A stretch of 54,789 bases of DNA from Trueperaceae bacterium (GCA_019454765.1 JACFNR010000009.1:20027-74815); one strand, 5' to 3'; shown: positions 36,061-45,330, counted from the stretch's first letter. The notes: generated by a model from the sequence alone, not told the origin. Program-made: numbers and translations.

Positions 36061-36956
36061 TTCCGCGCCTCGAGTTCCCGCGCGGCCACCGCGGCCGCCC
36101 CGATGACGCCGGCGTTGCCGCCCAGTTTCGCGACCAGGAAGCGCGGCACGGGGTACCCCTCCAGGTAGTGCTCGGCGGCGGCCTGGACCTTGCCGAGGTA
36201 GAAGGGGCCGACCTCCGCCACGCCGCCGCCGATCACGAACGCCTCGGGGTCGATGATCTTCACGAGGTTCGCGAGGCCTATCCCCACGAAGAGCGCGCTG
36301 TTCTCGACGATGCCGAGGGCCTTCGGCTCGCCCGCCCGCGCCCGCGCGAACACCTCGCGCGTGTCCATCTCGACGCCGTAGGCGTAGCCGGCGTCGCGCG
36401 CCATGGAGCGCCCGGCAGCGATGGCCTCGAGGCTCCCCGTGTGCCCGTCCCCGCCCATGGGTCCGCCCACCAGCATGGTCATGTGGCCGATCTCGCCGGC
36501 CATGCCGTTGGCCCCCCTGAGAACCTGCTCACCCACGAATATGCCGCCGCCGATGCCGGTGGAGACCGTCACGTAGATGCTCGACGAGAACTCGCGCGCC
36601 GCCCCGTACAGGTGCTCGGCGTAGCCGGCGGCGTTGGCGTCGTTCTCGAGGACGATGGGGAGGTCGAGGAGGCGCTCGAGTTCCGCCACCAGTGGCGCGT
36701 CGTGCATCCCGGCGATGTTGGGCGCGAACACCACCTTGCGCCGCTCCTTGTCGAGTGGACCGGGCGAGCCGACGCCGATGCCGGCCACCTCGTGGCCCCG
36801 CGCCAGCAGTTGCTCGGCGGTGCCCGCCAGCGCCCGGACCACGTCCGCGAAGCCGGTCTGCGGCGTGTCGACCCTCACGGAGTCGACCACCGTGCCCTCG
36901 CGCACGACCGCCGCCAGGATCTTGGTGCCTCCCAGGTCGAGCCCTAACGTCATCAT
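36057..36956 (-). CDS. ROK-family sugar kinase lacking the zinc-binding cysteines
   Basis: Probable glucokinase of 299 residues. The N-terminal phosphate motif LGLDLGGTKI (4-13), VGSPGPLD, the catalytic Asp in LENDANAAGYAEH (about D106) and the TVSTGIGGGIF and GEIGHMT motifs (zinc His158) are present. The family zinc motif CxCGxxGCxE is replaced by MGGDGHTGSLE (167-177), with no cysteine. C-terminal AFVIGGGVAEVG is typical. ATG directly abuts the ackA stop. Fold and kinase family are clear; the metal-free site needs testing. Confidence 0.88.
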   Translation of the reverse strand: MMTLGLDLGGTKILAAVVREGTVVDSVRVDTPQTGFADVVRALAGTAEQLLARGHEVAGIGVGSPGPLDKERRKVVFAPNIAGMHDAPLVAELERLLDLPIVLENDANAAGYAEHLYGAAREFSSSIYVTVSTGIGGGIFVGEQVLRGANGMAGEIGHMTMLVGGPMGGDGHTGSLEAIAAGRSMARDAGYAYGVEMDTREVFARARAGEPKALGIVENSALFVGIGLANLVKIIDPEAFVIGGGVAEVGPFYLGKVQAAAEHYLEGYPVPRFLVAKLGGNAGVIGAAAVAARELEARK

Positions 36957-38147
36957 TCAGTTCTCCTCAGCGCCGGGTTCCGTGGGCGCGCCGTTCAGCA
37001 CCGCCACCGTTGCGCTCGCGATCATCGCTTCCTCGTCCGTCCTGATGGTCAGGACGGCGACCTTGCCTCCGGGTGGCGAGATCAAGGTCTCGCCGCGCGC
37101 GTTGCGACCCGCGTCCACTAGGACCCCCAGGAACTCGAGCCCGGCCAGGCACGCGGCGCGCGCCCAGGCGGAGTTCTCGCCTATGCCGCCGGTGAACACC
37201 ACCGCGTCGAGCCCGCCCATGGCGGCGGCGTACGCGCCCACCGTCTTGCGCACGCGGTAGGCGAACACCTCGAGGGCGGCCGCGGCCCCCTCGGCGCCCG
37301 CCGCCGCGGCCGCGCTCACGTCGCGCAGGTCGTTGGAGACGCCCGACATGCCCTTCAGGCCCGAGCCCTTGTTGAGCAGGTCGTCGACCTCGTCGACGGA
37401 CGCCCCGCCCCGCAACAGGTGCAGGATCACGCCGGGGTCGACGTCGCCGCTGCGCGTCCCCATCAACAGCCCCTCCATGGGCGTGAAGCCCATGGTGGTG
37501 TCGACGGACCTGCCGCCGGCCACGGCGGCGGCGCTGGCGCCGTTGCCGAGGTGGAGGGTCACGAGCCTGAGGTCCTCGCGCCGGCGCCCGAGGGCCTGGG
37601 CCGCCTTGCGCGAGACGTAGTCGTGGCTCGGGCCGTGGAAGCCGTAGCGCCGCACGCCGTGGCTGGTGGCGTACTCGAGCGGGAGGCCGTAGAGGTAGGC
37701 GCGGCGCGGCAAGGTGGCGTGGAAGGCCGTGTCGAAGACGGCCACGTGCCTGACGTCGGGCATGGCGCGCAGCGCGGCGCGCAGCGCGGCGAGGTTGCCG
37801 GGGTTGTGGAGGGGCGCCAGGGCCGCCAGTTCCTCGATGCCGCGCTCGACCTCGGGTGTCACGGCGGTGGCGCTCACGAAGCGCGTGCCGCCGTGCACCA
37901 CGCGGTGGCCCACGGCGTCGGGCGCGAAACCGGGCACGTGCCGCTCGAACGCCGCCAGCGCGAACTCGAAGGCGGCAGCGTGGTCCTCGAGGCGCGGCCG
38001 CTCGAGCAGCGCGAAGGAGGCGGTGGCGCTGCTCGACCCGCCGATGCGCTCCACGAGGAGCGACTCGCCGCCCGGCAGCAGCTTGGTCTTGAGGCTCGAG
38101 CTGCCCGCGTTGACGACGAGCACCTGGGGGGAGGCGGTGGGGTTCAC
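36957..38147 (-). CDS. ackA: Acetate kinase
   Basis: Interconverts acetate + ATP and acetyl phosphate. The 396 residues contain VLVVNAGSSSLKTKLL (N-terminal signature), GHRVVHGGTRF, FDTAFHATLP, YGFHGPSHDYVS, TLHLGNGASAAAV, DTTMGFTPMEGLLMGTRSGDVDPG and FTGGIGEN. GTG start at 38147, overlapping the metallophosphoesterase stop as GTGA. pta is not nearby; the following gene is a ROK sugar kinase. Confidence 0.96.
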   Translation of the reverse strand: MNPTASPQVLVVNAGSSSLKTKLLPGGESLLVERIGGSSSATASFALLERPRLEDHAAAFEFALAAFERHVPGFAPDAVGHRVVHGGTRFVSATAVTPEVERGIEELAALAPLHNPGNLAALRAALRAMPDVRHVAVFDTAFHATLPRRAYLYGLPLEYATSHGVRRYGFHGPSHDYVSRKAAQALGRRREDLRLVTLHLGNGASAAAVAGGRSVDTTMGFTPMEGLLMGTRSGDVDPGVILHLLRGGASVDEVDDLLNKGSGLKGMSGVSNDLRDVSAAAAAGAEGAAAALEVFAYRVRKTVGAYAAAMGGLDAVVFTGGIGENSAWARAACLAGLEFLGVLVDAGRNARGETLISPPGGKVAVLTIRTDEEAMIASATVAVLNGAPTEPGAEEN

Positions 38148-38884
38148 GCGGCGTTCCCGGCGCCCGACTCGGCCCCCGGGCGCACTCGGGCTCCCAGGTC
38201 GGCCACGAGGCGCGGCCTGAACCCGAGGGCGTCGGCGGCCACGAAGTGCACCGCCACGTCGTCGAGGCGCGTGAGGATGCCGTCGGGCTCGTCGCCGTGC
38301 ACGTGCCCGAACACGAGGGCGTCGGGCGCGGCCTCCCCTATCAGCCGCGTCAACTCGTTGGGTTCGAGGCGGGAGTTGGTGGGTGGGAAGTGGAGCATGA
38401 CCACGCGGTAACCGCCCTCCAGCTTCGCGGCGTGCTCCAGCGACAGGCGGAGCCGCTCGACCTCGCGTTGGTAGATCTTCAGGTCCTGCTCCGTGAAGCC
38501 GTGGCTGCCGGGGCAGACCCAGCCGCGCGTGCCGGCGACGACCACGCCGTCGATGGCCACGGCGTCGTTCTGCAAGGCCCACATGCCCCCTGGCAGGGCG
38601 CGCCTCAGCCGGCTTATGGACGGCCACCAGTAGTCGTGGTTGCCGCGGAGCAGCACCTTCCGACCGGGCAGGTCCGCGAGGGCCTCCAGGTCGACGAGTG
38701 CCTCCTCGAACCGCATGGCCCACGAGATGTCGCCCGGCACCAGGACCAGGTCGTCTTCGCCGACGGTGGCGCGCCAGCCGTCGAAGAACGCTTGGGGGTG
38801 GCCGGCCCAGCGGGGCCCGAACACGTCCATGGTCTTGGCTTGAGCTCCGGGCAGGTGGGGGTCGGCGATGGCGAACAGCCGCAT
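38144..38884 (-). CDS. Calcineurin-like metallophosphoesterase
   Basis: The 246 residues show the binuclear metal motifs: IADPHLPG (D-x-H), LVPGDISWAMRFEEAL, LLRGNHDYWW, MLHFPP and FGHVHGDEP. This resembles the stand-alone YmdB/YkuE-like or MJ0936-like predicted phosphohydrolases; the substrate is unknown. First gene of the unit with ackA, ROK and DUF5698. TAGACT lies nine bases before the ATG, giving a leader of only a few bases. Confidence 0.9.
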   Translation of the reverse strand: MRLFAIADPHLPGAQAKTMDVFGPRWAGHPQAFFDGWRATVGEDDLVLVPGDISWAMRFEEALVDLEALADLPGRKVLLRGNHDYWWPSISRLRRALPGGMWALQNDAVAIDGVVVAGTRGWVCPGSHGFTEQDLKIYQREVERLRLSLEHAAKLEGGYRVVMLHFPPTNSRLEPNELTRLIGEAAPDALVFGHVHGDEPDGILTRLDDVAVHFVAADALGFRPRLVADLGARVRPGAESGAGNAA

Positions 38885-38893
38885 CGACCTAAC

Positions 38894-38899
38894 AGTCTA
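38894..38899 (-). promoter_or_regulatory. -10 element of the metallophosphoesterase gene
   Basis: TAGACT on the minus strand, nine bases before the ATG at 38884; the leader would be about 1-3 bases. Located in the 86-base gap after folK. Confidence 0.4.
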
Positions 38900-38970
38900 C
38901 CCGGGCCGGGCGCGACCGCGGTCGGGGGTGGCGGCGAGGGCGCGGCGGCGGGGCGGTGCCGGCGCCGGGC

Positions 38971-39480
38971 TCACCACGACTCGGCGCTCCGCTCCGGCGC
39001 GTCGTCCAGGCGGCGCAGGGCGTCGACGGCGCGCCGCCCCGTGAGGGGGTGGCGCCAGGCGGGCGCGACGTCGAGCAGGGGGGCGAGCACGAACGCGCGC
39101 TCCTCGAGGCGGGGGTGCGGCAGGCGCAGGGGCCCGCCGAGGCGGACGGCGCCGGCCACGTCGAGCAGGTCGAGGTCGATGAGCCGCGGCCCCCACCGTT
39201 CGCGCCGCAGCCGACCGAGCCGCGCCTCGATGCCGAGGAGCTCGGCGAGCAGCGCCTCCTCGCGCCCCAGCCACGCCCCGGCGCGGAGGGCAACCACCGC
39301 GTTCAGGTAGTCGGGTTGCCCGGGCGGCCCGCCGACCGCGGGGCAGGCGTAGATGCGGGAACGCGCGGCCACCGGCGCGAGGCGCTCGAGCTCCTCGGCG
39401 GCCGCGCGGAGTTGCGCCGCCCTGTCGCCAAGGTTGGCGCCGAGCGCCACGTACGCGGTGGGCTCCGAAGGTAAACTCAC
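38971..39480 (-). CDS. folK: 6-hydroxymethyl-7,8-dihydropterin pyrophosphokinase
   Basis: Pyrophosphorylates the pterin in folate synthesis. The 169 residues include YVALGANLGDRAAQLRAA, the ATP/Mg motif RWGPRLIDLDLLDV and the PHPRLEERAFVLAPLLDV block. GTG start at 39480 overlapping the folB stop as GTGA. Last of the folP-folB-folK set. Confidence 0.95.
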   Translation of the reverse strand: MSLPSEPTAYVALGANLGDRAAQLRAAAEELERLAPVAARSRIYACPAVGGPPGQPDYLNAVVALRAGAWLGREEALLAELLGIEARLGRLRRERWGPRLIDLDLLDVAGAVRLGGPLRLPHPRLEERAFVLAPLLDVAPAWRHPLTGRRAVDALRRLDDAPERSAESW

Positions 39481-39929
39481 CGCTCGCCGCCCGGTCGCGG
39501 GGTCGACGTCGCGGCTCGGCCTCTGACCACCTGCACGTACACGTCGCGGAACACGCCTGGCAGGGGGGCGTGCGGCTTGTGGACGGTCACGCGCACGACG
39601 TCGACGAGTGGCTCGGTCCCGAGGACCTCGAGGGCGATGGCGTGCGCCAACGCCTCGATCAGCTTGAAGCGCGGGCCGGTCACGGCGCGCTCGACCAGCC
39701 GGTAGACGCGGCCGTAGTCGACGGTGCGCCTGATGCTGTCGTCGCCGGTGAGGGTGAGCTCGCACTCGACGTCGACCACGAAGCGGGCGCCCAGCCGCTC
39801 CTCCTCGTCGTACACCCCGTGGACGCCGAAGAACTCCATGCCGGCGAGGACGATCCGGTCGCGCCCCGAGGCGCGGTCGCGCCCCGAGTCGGGGTCGCGC
39901 CCCGAGTCGCGGTCGCGCCTCGCCGTCAC
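39477..39929 (-). CDS. folB: Dihydroneopterin aldolase with repeat-encoded N-terminal extension
   Basis: Converts dihydroneopterin to 6-hydroxymethyl-dihydropterin. The core starts DRIVLAGMEFFGVHGVYDEE (catalytic Glu region) and includes TVDYGRVYRLVE, LIEALAHAIA and VTVHKPHAPLPG. Before the core are about 25 residues of RDRDSGRDPDSGRDRASG, encoded by an 18-bp tandem repeat. No ATG is available at the core, so the GTG at 39929, overlapping the folP stop as GTGA, is the start. 150 residues against about 120 in the family. Confidence 0.92.
   Translation of the reverse strand: MTARRDRDSGRDPDSGRDRASGRDRIVLAGMEFFGVHGVYDEEERLGARFVVDVECELTLTGDDSIRRTVDYGRVYRLVERAVTGPRFKLIEALAHAIALEVLGTEPLVDVVRVTVHKPHAPLPGVFRDVYVQVVRGRAATSTPRPGGER
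39856..39927 (-). repeat. 18-bp tandem repeat, four copies, at the folB N-terminus
   Basis: Units 39856-39873, 39874-39891, 39892-39909 and a diverged 39910-39927. Each encodes six residues of an R-D-x-x-S-G type, starting right at the folB GTG. Confidence 0.85.
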
Positions 39930-40774
39930 GCCGCCTCCCCCTCGCCGAGAACGGCCGCCCAGGCCGCCAGCGCCTGCGCGTGCGCCGCGACGTCGTGCAC
40001 GCGGAGCAGGGCGGCGCCCGCAGCCGCGGCCCACAGGTGGACGGCCAGCGTGCCTGGCAGGCGCGCGGCCGGCTCGGCGACGCCCGTCACGCGCCCGATG
40101 AACGACTTGCGCGACGCGCCCACCATGACCGGGTGGCCGTGGGCCGCCAGCCTGCCCGTCGCGCGGACGAGCGCCAGGTTGTGCCCGAGCTCCTTGCCGA
40201 ACCCCAGGCCGGGGTCGATGACGACGGCGGGGACACCGGCCGCCAGCGCCGCGGCGGCCCGCTCGAGCAGGAAGGCCTCGACCTCGCTCACGACGTCCGC
40301 GTAGCGCGGCGCGCGCTGCATGGTGGCGGGCTCGCCCTGCATGTGCATGGCCACGGCGGGGGCGCCGGCGGCGGCGCACGCCTCCAGCATGGCCGCGTCG
40401 CGGAGCCCGCCCACGTCGTTCACCAGCTGCGCCCCCGCTTCGAGCGCGGCCGCCGCGACCTCGGGCTTGCGGGTGTCGACGCTCACGACGACGCCGGCGG
40501 CGGTCAACCCCTCGATCACGTCCACGACGCGGGCCAGCTCCTCGCCCAGCGGGACGCTCGCCGCGCCGGGCCGGGTGGACTCGCCGCCCACGTCGACGAT
40601 GAGGGCGCCCTCGTCGCGCAGGCGCAGTCCGGCCGCCACTGCCTCGGCGGTGGTCGGCTGCCGGCCGCTCTCCGAGAAGCTGTCCGGGGTGACGTTCAGC
40701 ACCCCGACGAGGCCCGCCCCGCGCCAGCTGAGCGCGCCGCGCGGGAGCGGCAGCGTGTGATGGGCGGCGGTCAC
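39926..40774 (-). CDS. folP: Dihydropteroate synthase
   Basis: Condenses hydroxymethyl-dihydropterin pyrophosphate with p-aminobenzoate; the sulfonamide target. The 282 residues contain [15 protein letters not shown], the [11 protein letters not shown] loop, [42 protein letters not shown] and [12 protein letters not shown] start overlapping the wecB stop as GTGA. Confidence 0.96.
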   Translation of the reverse strand: MTAAHHTLPLPRGALSWRGAGLVGVLNVTPDSFSESGRQPTTAEAVAAGLRLRDEGALIVDVGGESTRPGAASVPLGEELARVVDVIEGLTAAGVVVSVDTRKPEVAAAALEAGAQLVNDVGGLRDAAMLEACAAAGAPAVAMHMQGEPATMQRAPRYADVVSEVEAFLLERAAAALAAGVPAVVIDPGLGFGKELGHNLALVRATGRLAAHGHPVMVGASRKSFIGRVTGVAEPAARLPGTLAVHLWAAAAGAALLRVHDVAAHAQALAAWAAVLGEGEAA

Positions 40775-41946
40775 GTGTCGCCCCCGTAGACCCAGTCGGC
40801 CGGGCGGGGCGCCAGGCCGAAGCGCCAGGCCACCGCCTGCGCCACCCGCTGGGCGGCGCGGCCGTCGCCGTACGGGTTGGGCCTGGCGCGCATGGCGGCC
40901 AGCGCTCCCGGGTCCGCCAGCAGGGCGTCGAGTCCCGCCCGGACCTCCGCCGGGTCGTTGCCGAGGAGCCTGAGCACGCCGGCATCGACGCCCTCCGGGC
41001 GCTCCGTCACGTTGCGCAGCACGGCGACCGGCACGCCGAGCGCCGCACCCTCCTCCTGGAGCCCGCCGGAATCGGTGATCACCAGTTCCGAGGCCGCGAG
41101 CAGCGCGAGCATGCTCAGGTAGTCGTACGGGTCGTCGAGGCGCACGTTGGGCACCCGCGCCAGCGCGGGCGTGACCGCCTCCCGCACCGCGGGGTTGAGG
41201 TGGACCGGGTAGACGAACGTGAGCTGGGGGTGGGCGCGGGCCACGTCCGCCAGGGCCGCCGCCAGGCCGGCCATGACGGGGAGGTTCTCGCGGCGGTGCA
41301 TCGTCACCGCCACGAACGGCCCGGGGCCCAGGTGCGGCGGCAGCGTGGCCAGGGGGCGCATGAACCGCACGGCGTCGACGGCCGTGTTGCCCGTAACCAC
41401 CATGGCGCCCTCGCCCTTGCCCTCGGCGAGGAGGTGGCTCTTGGCGAGGGCCGTCGGCGGCAGGTCGAGGTCCGTGACGACGTCGGTGAGGCGCCGGTTC
41501 GCCTCCTCGGGGAACGGTTGCGTCAGGTCGAACGAGCGCAGCCCCGCCTCGACGTGGGCCACCGGGATCCCCTCGAGGAAGGCGGCGAGGGCGACGGCGA
41601 ACGTGGTGGTCGTGTCGCCGTGCACGAGCACGTAGTCGGCCGCTAGGGCGCGCAGGGCAGCGGCGGCGGCGGGCACGATGCGGCCGACGAGGTCCGCCGG
41701 GGTCTGGCGGTCGGCCATCACGCCAAGGTCGGCGTCGGGCGCCAGGCCGAAGGTGCGCAGCGAGTCCGCGAGCTGCTCGCGGTGCTGGCCGGTGACGAGG
41801 GTGAGCGGCGTCAGCTCCGGGAGGTCGCGCAGGGCGGCCACCACCGGCGCCATCTTGTTGGCCTCAGGCCGCGTGCCGAACGCTGCCACCACGCGGGGCC
41901 GCGCGCCGCCACTGGCCGGCAACGGCGCGGGGTGCCGCCCCGTCAC
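40771..41946 (-). CDS. wecB: UDP-N-acetylglucosamine 2-epimerase (non-hydrolysing)
   Basis: Makes UDP-ManNAc for envelope polymers. The 391 residues show [80 protein letters not shown] and [19 protein letters not shown] short extension of about 18 residues precedes the core. GTG start coupled to the upstream WecA-like gene by GTGA; the two make a likely glycan-priming pair, followed directly by folate genes. Confidence 0.95.
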   Translation of the reverse strand: MTGRHPAPLPASGGARPRVVAAFGTRPEANKMAPVVAALRDLPELTPLTLVTGQHREQLADSLRTFGLAPDADLGVMADRQTPADLVGRIVPAAAAALRALAADYVLVHGDTTTTFAVALAAFLEGIPVAHVEAGLRSFDLTQPFPEEANRRLTDVVTDLDLPPTALAKSHLLAEGKGEGAMVVTGNTAVDAVRFMRPLATLPPHLGPGPFVAVTMHRRENLPVMAGLAAALADVARAHPQLTFVYPVHLNPAVREAVTPALARVPNVRLDDPYDYLSMLALLAASELVITDSGGLQEEGAALGVPVAVLRNVTERPEGVDAGVLRLLGNDPAEVRAGLDALLADPGALAAMRARPNPYGDGRAAQRVAQAVAWRFGLAPRPADWVYGGDT

Positions 41947-43043
41947 ACGGGGTTCCCGGCGTGCCGCACCTCCGCCAGCCGCACGAGCGACACGACGGCG
42001 ATCGCCACGACCGTGACGACCAGGGTGAGGAGCGTAAGCACCGGTGGCGTGCTGGAGAGCAGCATGCCGAGCACGCCGAGGACGAGGGTGGCGCCCCACA
42101 GCAGGACGACGGTGAGGCGCTTGGAGCCGGAACGGACGCGGATGAGGTCGTGGATGTGGTCGTTGGAGGCGAGCGCCGGGGACGAGCCGCGCCGCAGCCG
42201 CCTGAGGGTGACCTGGGTGATGTTGACGACGGGCAACGCCAGCACGAGGATGGGCGCCACCACCGAGATGGCGGCCGTGACCTTTAGCGCGCCAAGCACG
42301 CTCACCGCGGCGAGAACGTAGCCGAGGAGGTAGGCGCCGGAGTCGCCCATGATGATGGTGGCCGGCCCGAAGTTGTAGCGCAGGAAGCCGAGCGCGGAAC
42401 CCGCCAGCGCCGCCAGTATGAGGACGGCGGCGCCCCGGTCGTCGAACTGGAGCGCCACCGCCAGCAGGCTCATGCTGGAGATGGCCGCGATGCCGCTCGA
42501 CAGGCCGTCCAGGCCGTCGATGAAGTTGAAGGCGTTCGTGAAGCCCACCACCCACAGGACGGTCACGGCCACGGCGAGCGTCTCGGGGATGAACAGGAAC
42601 GAGGCGCTCCCGAAGTAGTCGGTCACGAAGCCGATGCGCACCCCGTTCGCCACGAGGATGCCGGCCGCCACGACCTGGGTGGCCAGGCGCAGCGCCGGCG
42701 GCACCTCCCACATGTCGTCGATGAAGCCGACGAGGGTCATGAGGGCGCCGCCGAGGGCGATGGCGAGCAGCTCGACGCGGTACTCGTCGATGAGCTGCGG
42801 CGCCACGAGGCTGCCCGCGAGCACGGCGAGGAGGAAGCCGCCGAGGATGGCGATGCCGCCGATGTTGGGGAGCGCCCCGGCGTGCTGCCTCACGCCGCTG
42901 CCGTGAGCGCCGCCGCCCGCCTGGACCGCCCCAATGCGAGCGGCGAAGTCGCGGACGCGCGGCACCAACCAGAGCACGCTCGCGAGCGCGACCGTGAAGG
43001 AGGCGGCGGCCAGGGGCAGGAAGACGAGGAGGGTGGGTCGCAC
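41943..43043 (-). CDS. WecA/TagO-like polyprenyl-phosphate GlcNAc-1-phosphate transferase
   Basis: Polytopic membrane enzyme (MraY/WecA family, 366 residues, about 10-11 hydrophobic segments) that starts lipid-linked glycan synthesis. It has [13 protein letters not shown], the Asp pair in [52 protein letters not shown] and the late cytoplasmic loop [10 protein letters not shown] (HIHHxL in many members). GTG at 43043 is preferred because TAGACT lies seven bases upstream; a GTG at 43061 lies upstream of that hexamer. Confidence 0.9.
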   Translation of the reverse strand: MRPTLLVFLPLAAASFTVALASVLWLVPRVRDFAARIGAVQAGGGAHGSGVRQHAGALPNIGGIAILGGFLLAVLAGSLVAPQLIDEYRVELLAIALGGALMTLVGFIDDMWEVPPALRLATQVVAAGILVANGVRIGFVTDYFGSASFLFIPETLAVAVTVLWVVGFTNAFNFIDGLDGLSSGIAAISSMSLLAVALQFDDRGAAVLILAALAGSALGFLRYNFGPATIIMGDSGAYLLGYVLAAVSVLGALKVTAAISVVAPILVLALPVVNITQVTLRRLRRGSSPALASNDHIHDLIRVRSGSKRLTVVLLWGATLVLGVLGMLLSSTPPVLTLLTLVVTVVAIAVVSLVRLAEVRHAGNPV

Positions 43044-43050
43044 GCCGCTC

Positions 43051-43056
43051 AGTCTA
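43051..43056 (-). promoter_or_regulatory. Leaderless-type -10 element of the WecA-like gene
   Basis: TAGACT on the minus strand, seven bases before the GTG at 43043; fixes the start against an in-frame GTG at 43061. It would drive the wecA-wecB-fol unit. Confidence 0.45.
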
Positions 43057-43118
43057 CCCACGTCCGCATGGCGCTCATGAGCGTGGGGTACGTGCCGCTG
43101 AGCGCCACGCCGCGCCGG

Positions 43119-43745
43119 TCAGCGCGTGCCGTAGAGCCTGTCGCCCGCGTCTCCGAGGCCGGGAACGATGTAGCCGTGCTCGTTCAGGCGCTCGTCGAGC
43201 GCCGCGACGATGATGTCGACGTCGGGGTGGGCGTCCTCGACCGTCTTGACCCCCTCGGGGGCGGCGATGATGCAGAGGAGCCGCACGCGCGTGGCCCCCT
43301 TGTCCTTCAGGAGCTGGATGGCCGCCGCCGCGCTGCCCCCGGTGGCGAGCATCGGGTCGAGGACGAACACGTCGCGCTCCCCCACGTCGCTGGGGAGCTT
43401 CGAGTAGTACTGCACGGGCTTGAGCGTCTCCGGGTCGCGGTAGAGGCCGATGTGCCCGACGCGCGCCGTGGGCACGAGGCTGAGGATGCCGTCGACCATC
43501 ACGAGGCCGGCGCGGAGGATGCCGATGAGCGCCAGCTTCTTGCCGGCGAGCCGCTTGACCTTGGCGAGGGCGACCGGCGTCTCGACGGTGGCGTCCTCCA
43601 GCTCGAGGTCGCGCATGGCGTCGAAGGCCATCAGCATGGTGAGCTCCTGGCACAGGGCGCGGAACTCGCGCACGCTCGTCTCCTTGTCGCGCAGGATGGA
43701 GAGCTTGTGCTGCACGAGCGGGTGATCGACTATCGTGACGGCCAT
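43119..43745 (-). CDS. upp: Uracil phosphoribosyltransferase
   Basis: Pyrimidine salvage enzyme forming UMP from uracil and PRPP. The 208 residues carry [52 protein letters not shown], the PRPP loop [14 protein letters not shown] and the C-terminal uracil-binding [19 protein letters not shown] with AAAGGAA about eight bases upstream. tRNA-Ser lies upstream on the same strand with a terminator between; read-through is possible. Confidence 0.97.
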   Translation of the reverse strand: MAVTIVDHPLVQHKLSILRDKETSVREFRALCQELTMLMAFDAMRDLELEDATVETPVALAKVKRLAGKKLALIGILRAGLVMVDGILSLVPTARVGHIGLYRDPETLKPVQYYSKLPSDVGERDVFVLDPMLATGGSAAAAIQLLKDKGATRVRLLCIIAAPEGVKTVEDAHPDVDIIVAALDERLNEHGYIVPGLGDAGDRLYGTR

Positions 43746-43817
43746 CGCGTCGTTCCTTTCGTGGCGCCAAGGCGCGCCCGCGCGGCGGCGAAGCTCACGC
43801 AGGCGCGGGCATGAGAA

Positions 43818-43841
43818 GAGGGCCGCTTAGCAGCGGCCCTC
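43818..43841 (-). terminator. tRNA-Ser terminator
   Basis: A 10-bp perfect stem (GAGGGCCGCT / AGCGGCCCTC) with a 4-base loop, followed on the minus strand by TTCTCAT. It lies directly after the tRNA 3' end. Confidence 0.7.
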
Positions 43842-43843
43842 GG

Positions 43844-43936
<93 letters not shown>

Positions 43937-43984
43937 GGACTGGCGCGGGGCCGGGCGACAGTCCCGGGCACCGCAGGCCCGAGG

Positions 43985-44013
43985 AGTATACCGTACGGGC
44001 GCCCGGCTGACGA
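43985..44013 (-). promoter_or_regulatory. tRNA-Ser promoter
   Basis: TCGTCA (44013-44008), 17 bases, TATACT (43990-43985) on the minus strand, starting transcription about 40 bases before the tRNA. Confidence 0.6.
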
Positions 44014-44034
44014 GTGGCGCGCGGCCATGCTCCC

Positions 44035-44063
44035 TTGACGCGCCCCGCTGGGTTTCATACACT
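44035..44063 (+). promoter_or_regulatory. tRNA-Gln promoter
   Basis: TTGACG (44035-44040), 17 bases, TACACT (44058-44063), about 45 bases before the first tRNA-Gln. Confidence 0.75.
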
Positions 44064-44114
44064 CCCAGGTGCGCTGCGGGTCGCCGCCCACGCGCGACCG
44101 CCCGCCTCTCCCGG

Positions 44115-44188
44115 TGGCCCATCGTCTAATGGCAGGACAACGGATTCTGGTTCCGTCGGTCTAGGTTCGAGTCCTAGTGGGCCAGCCA
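44115..44188 (+). tRNA. tRNA-Gln (anticodon CTG)
   Basis: 74 bases with encoded CCA. Acceptor TGGCCCA/TGGGCCA, anticodon stem ACGGA/TCCGT around TTCTGGT (CTG, reading CAG), T-arm CTAGGTTCGAGTCCTAG. Confidence 0.95.
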
Positions 44189-44275
44189 AACGCGTCACCC
44201 GCGCCACGCGCGGTCGCCGACCAGCAGCGGGGTGGCGAGGGCGGCACGTCACGGGCGGCGCCCCTAGCGCCACGT

Positions 44276-44349
44276 TGGCCCATCGTCTAATGGCAGGACA
44301 CCCGGTTTTGGTCCGGTCGGTCGGAGTTCGAGTCTCTGTGGGCCAGCCA
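44276..44349 (+). tRNA. tRNA-Gln (anticodon TTG)
   Basis: 74 bases with encoded CCA, the same acceptor and D-arm as the first copy. Anticodon loop TTTTGGT (TTG, reading CAA). The stem CCCGG/CCGGT has one C-U mismatch at its outer pair. T-arm CGGAGTTCGAGTCTCTG with one G-U. Lies 87 bases after the first copy, probably in the same transcript. Confidence 0.93.
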
Positions 44350-44355
44350 GTCACC

Positions 44356-44395
44356 CTCCCGTCGGTCACCGCTTCCAGCGGGCGGCCGACGGGAG
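44356..44395 (+). terminator. Terminator after the tRNA-Gln pair
   Basis: CTCCCGTCGG (44356-44365) pairs perfectly with CCGACGGGAG (44386-44395), with an inner CCGCT/AGCGG hairpin. It separates the tRNAs from the convergent dehydrogenase gene. Confidence 0.65.
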
Positions 44396-44438
44396 TGCCC
44401 TTCTGGCGGTGCCAGGCCGGGGCCGGTGGCGGCGCCCT

Positions 44439-45299
44439 TCACCCCCTGCCGGGGTAGTCGTAGAACCCGCGGCCCGTCTTGCGGCCGAGGCGGCCCGCCT
44501 CGACGAGCTTGCGCAGGCGCGGCGTCGCCAGGAAGCGCTCCCCCAACGCCCCCTGCAAGGACTCCGCGATCAGGAGCATGGTGTCGAGCCCGACGTAGTC
44601 GGCCAGCTCGAGCGGCCCCATGGGGTGGTTGAGGCCGAGCTTCACGGCGCGGTCGATGTCCTCGGCCGTGGCCACGCCCTCCTCCAGCATCCGCATGGCC
44701 TCGAGGAGGAGCGCGGCGAGGGCGCGGGTGGTGACGAAGCCTGGGCCGTCCTTGACGGTGACGGTCTCCTTGCCGCACCCGGCCGCCAACGCCAGCGTGG
44801 TCGCCACGGTCTCGTCGCTCGTCTGCACGGCGCGCACGACCTCGACGAGCGTCATGCGCTCGGGCGGGTTGAACCAGTGCATGCCGATGACGCGGTCCGG
44901 TCGCTTGGTGGCGCCGGCGATGGCGGTGATCGACAGCTCGCTCGTGTTGCTGGCGAGGACGGCGTGGGGCGGCGCGAGGTCGTCGAGCTCGCCGAACAGG
45001 CGGCGCTTGAGGTCGAGGAGCTCCGGCACCGCCTCGATCACGAAGTCGGCGCCCGTGACGGCGGTGGCCAGGTCCGTCGTGGTCGTCAGCCGTCCCGCCG
45101 CCACCGCCTCCGCCGCCCGCTTGTGCGCGCGTTCACGAGCGGCGGCGAGGGCCGCGTCGCTCGTGTCGAAGAGCCTCACGGCGTGGCCGGCCACGAGCAG
45201 CATGGTGGCGATGCCGCTGCCCATGGTGCCGGCGCCCGCAACGGCGACGGTTCGCGCCGCCTGCTGGTCGCCTGGTGCGTCGGGTCGGGTGGTTGGCAT
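44439..45299 (-). CDS. 3-hydroxyacyl-CoA (3-hydroxybutyryl-CoA) dehydrogenase
   Basis: NAD-dependent enzyme of fatty-acid or butanoate metabolism. The 286 residues have the Rossmann motif VAVAGAGTMGSGIA, FVIEAVPE, LASNTSELSIT, the catalytic His in GMHWFNPPERM, VKDGPGFVTTRAL (family usually has N before R) and LGLNHPMGPLELADYVGLD. The C-terminus GRLGRKTGRGFYDYP is typical of Hbd/PaaH. ATG with GGAAGGGG upstream. Which acyl chain it uses cannot be told. Confidence 0.93.
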   Translation of the reverse strand: MPTTRPDAPGDQQAARTVAVAGAGTMGSGIATMLLVAGHAVRLFDTSDAALAAARERAHKRAAEAVAAGRLTTTTDLATAVTGADFVIEAVPELLDLKRRLFGELDDLAPPHAVLASNTSELSITAIAGATKRPDRVIGMHWFNPPERMTLVEVVRAVQTSDETVATTLALAAGCGKETVTVKDGPGFVTTRALAALLLEAMRMLEEGVATAEDIDRAVKLGLNHPMGPLELADYVGLDTMLLIAESLQGALGERFLATPRLRKLVEAGRLGRKTGRGFYDYPGRG

Positions 45300-45330
45300 G
45301 CGTTCCCCTTCCGGGTGGCGCCCGCGCCGG

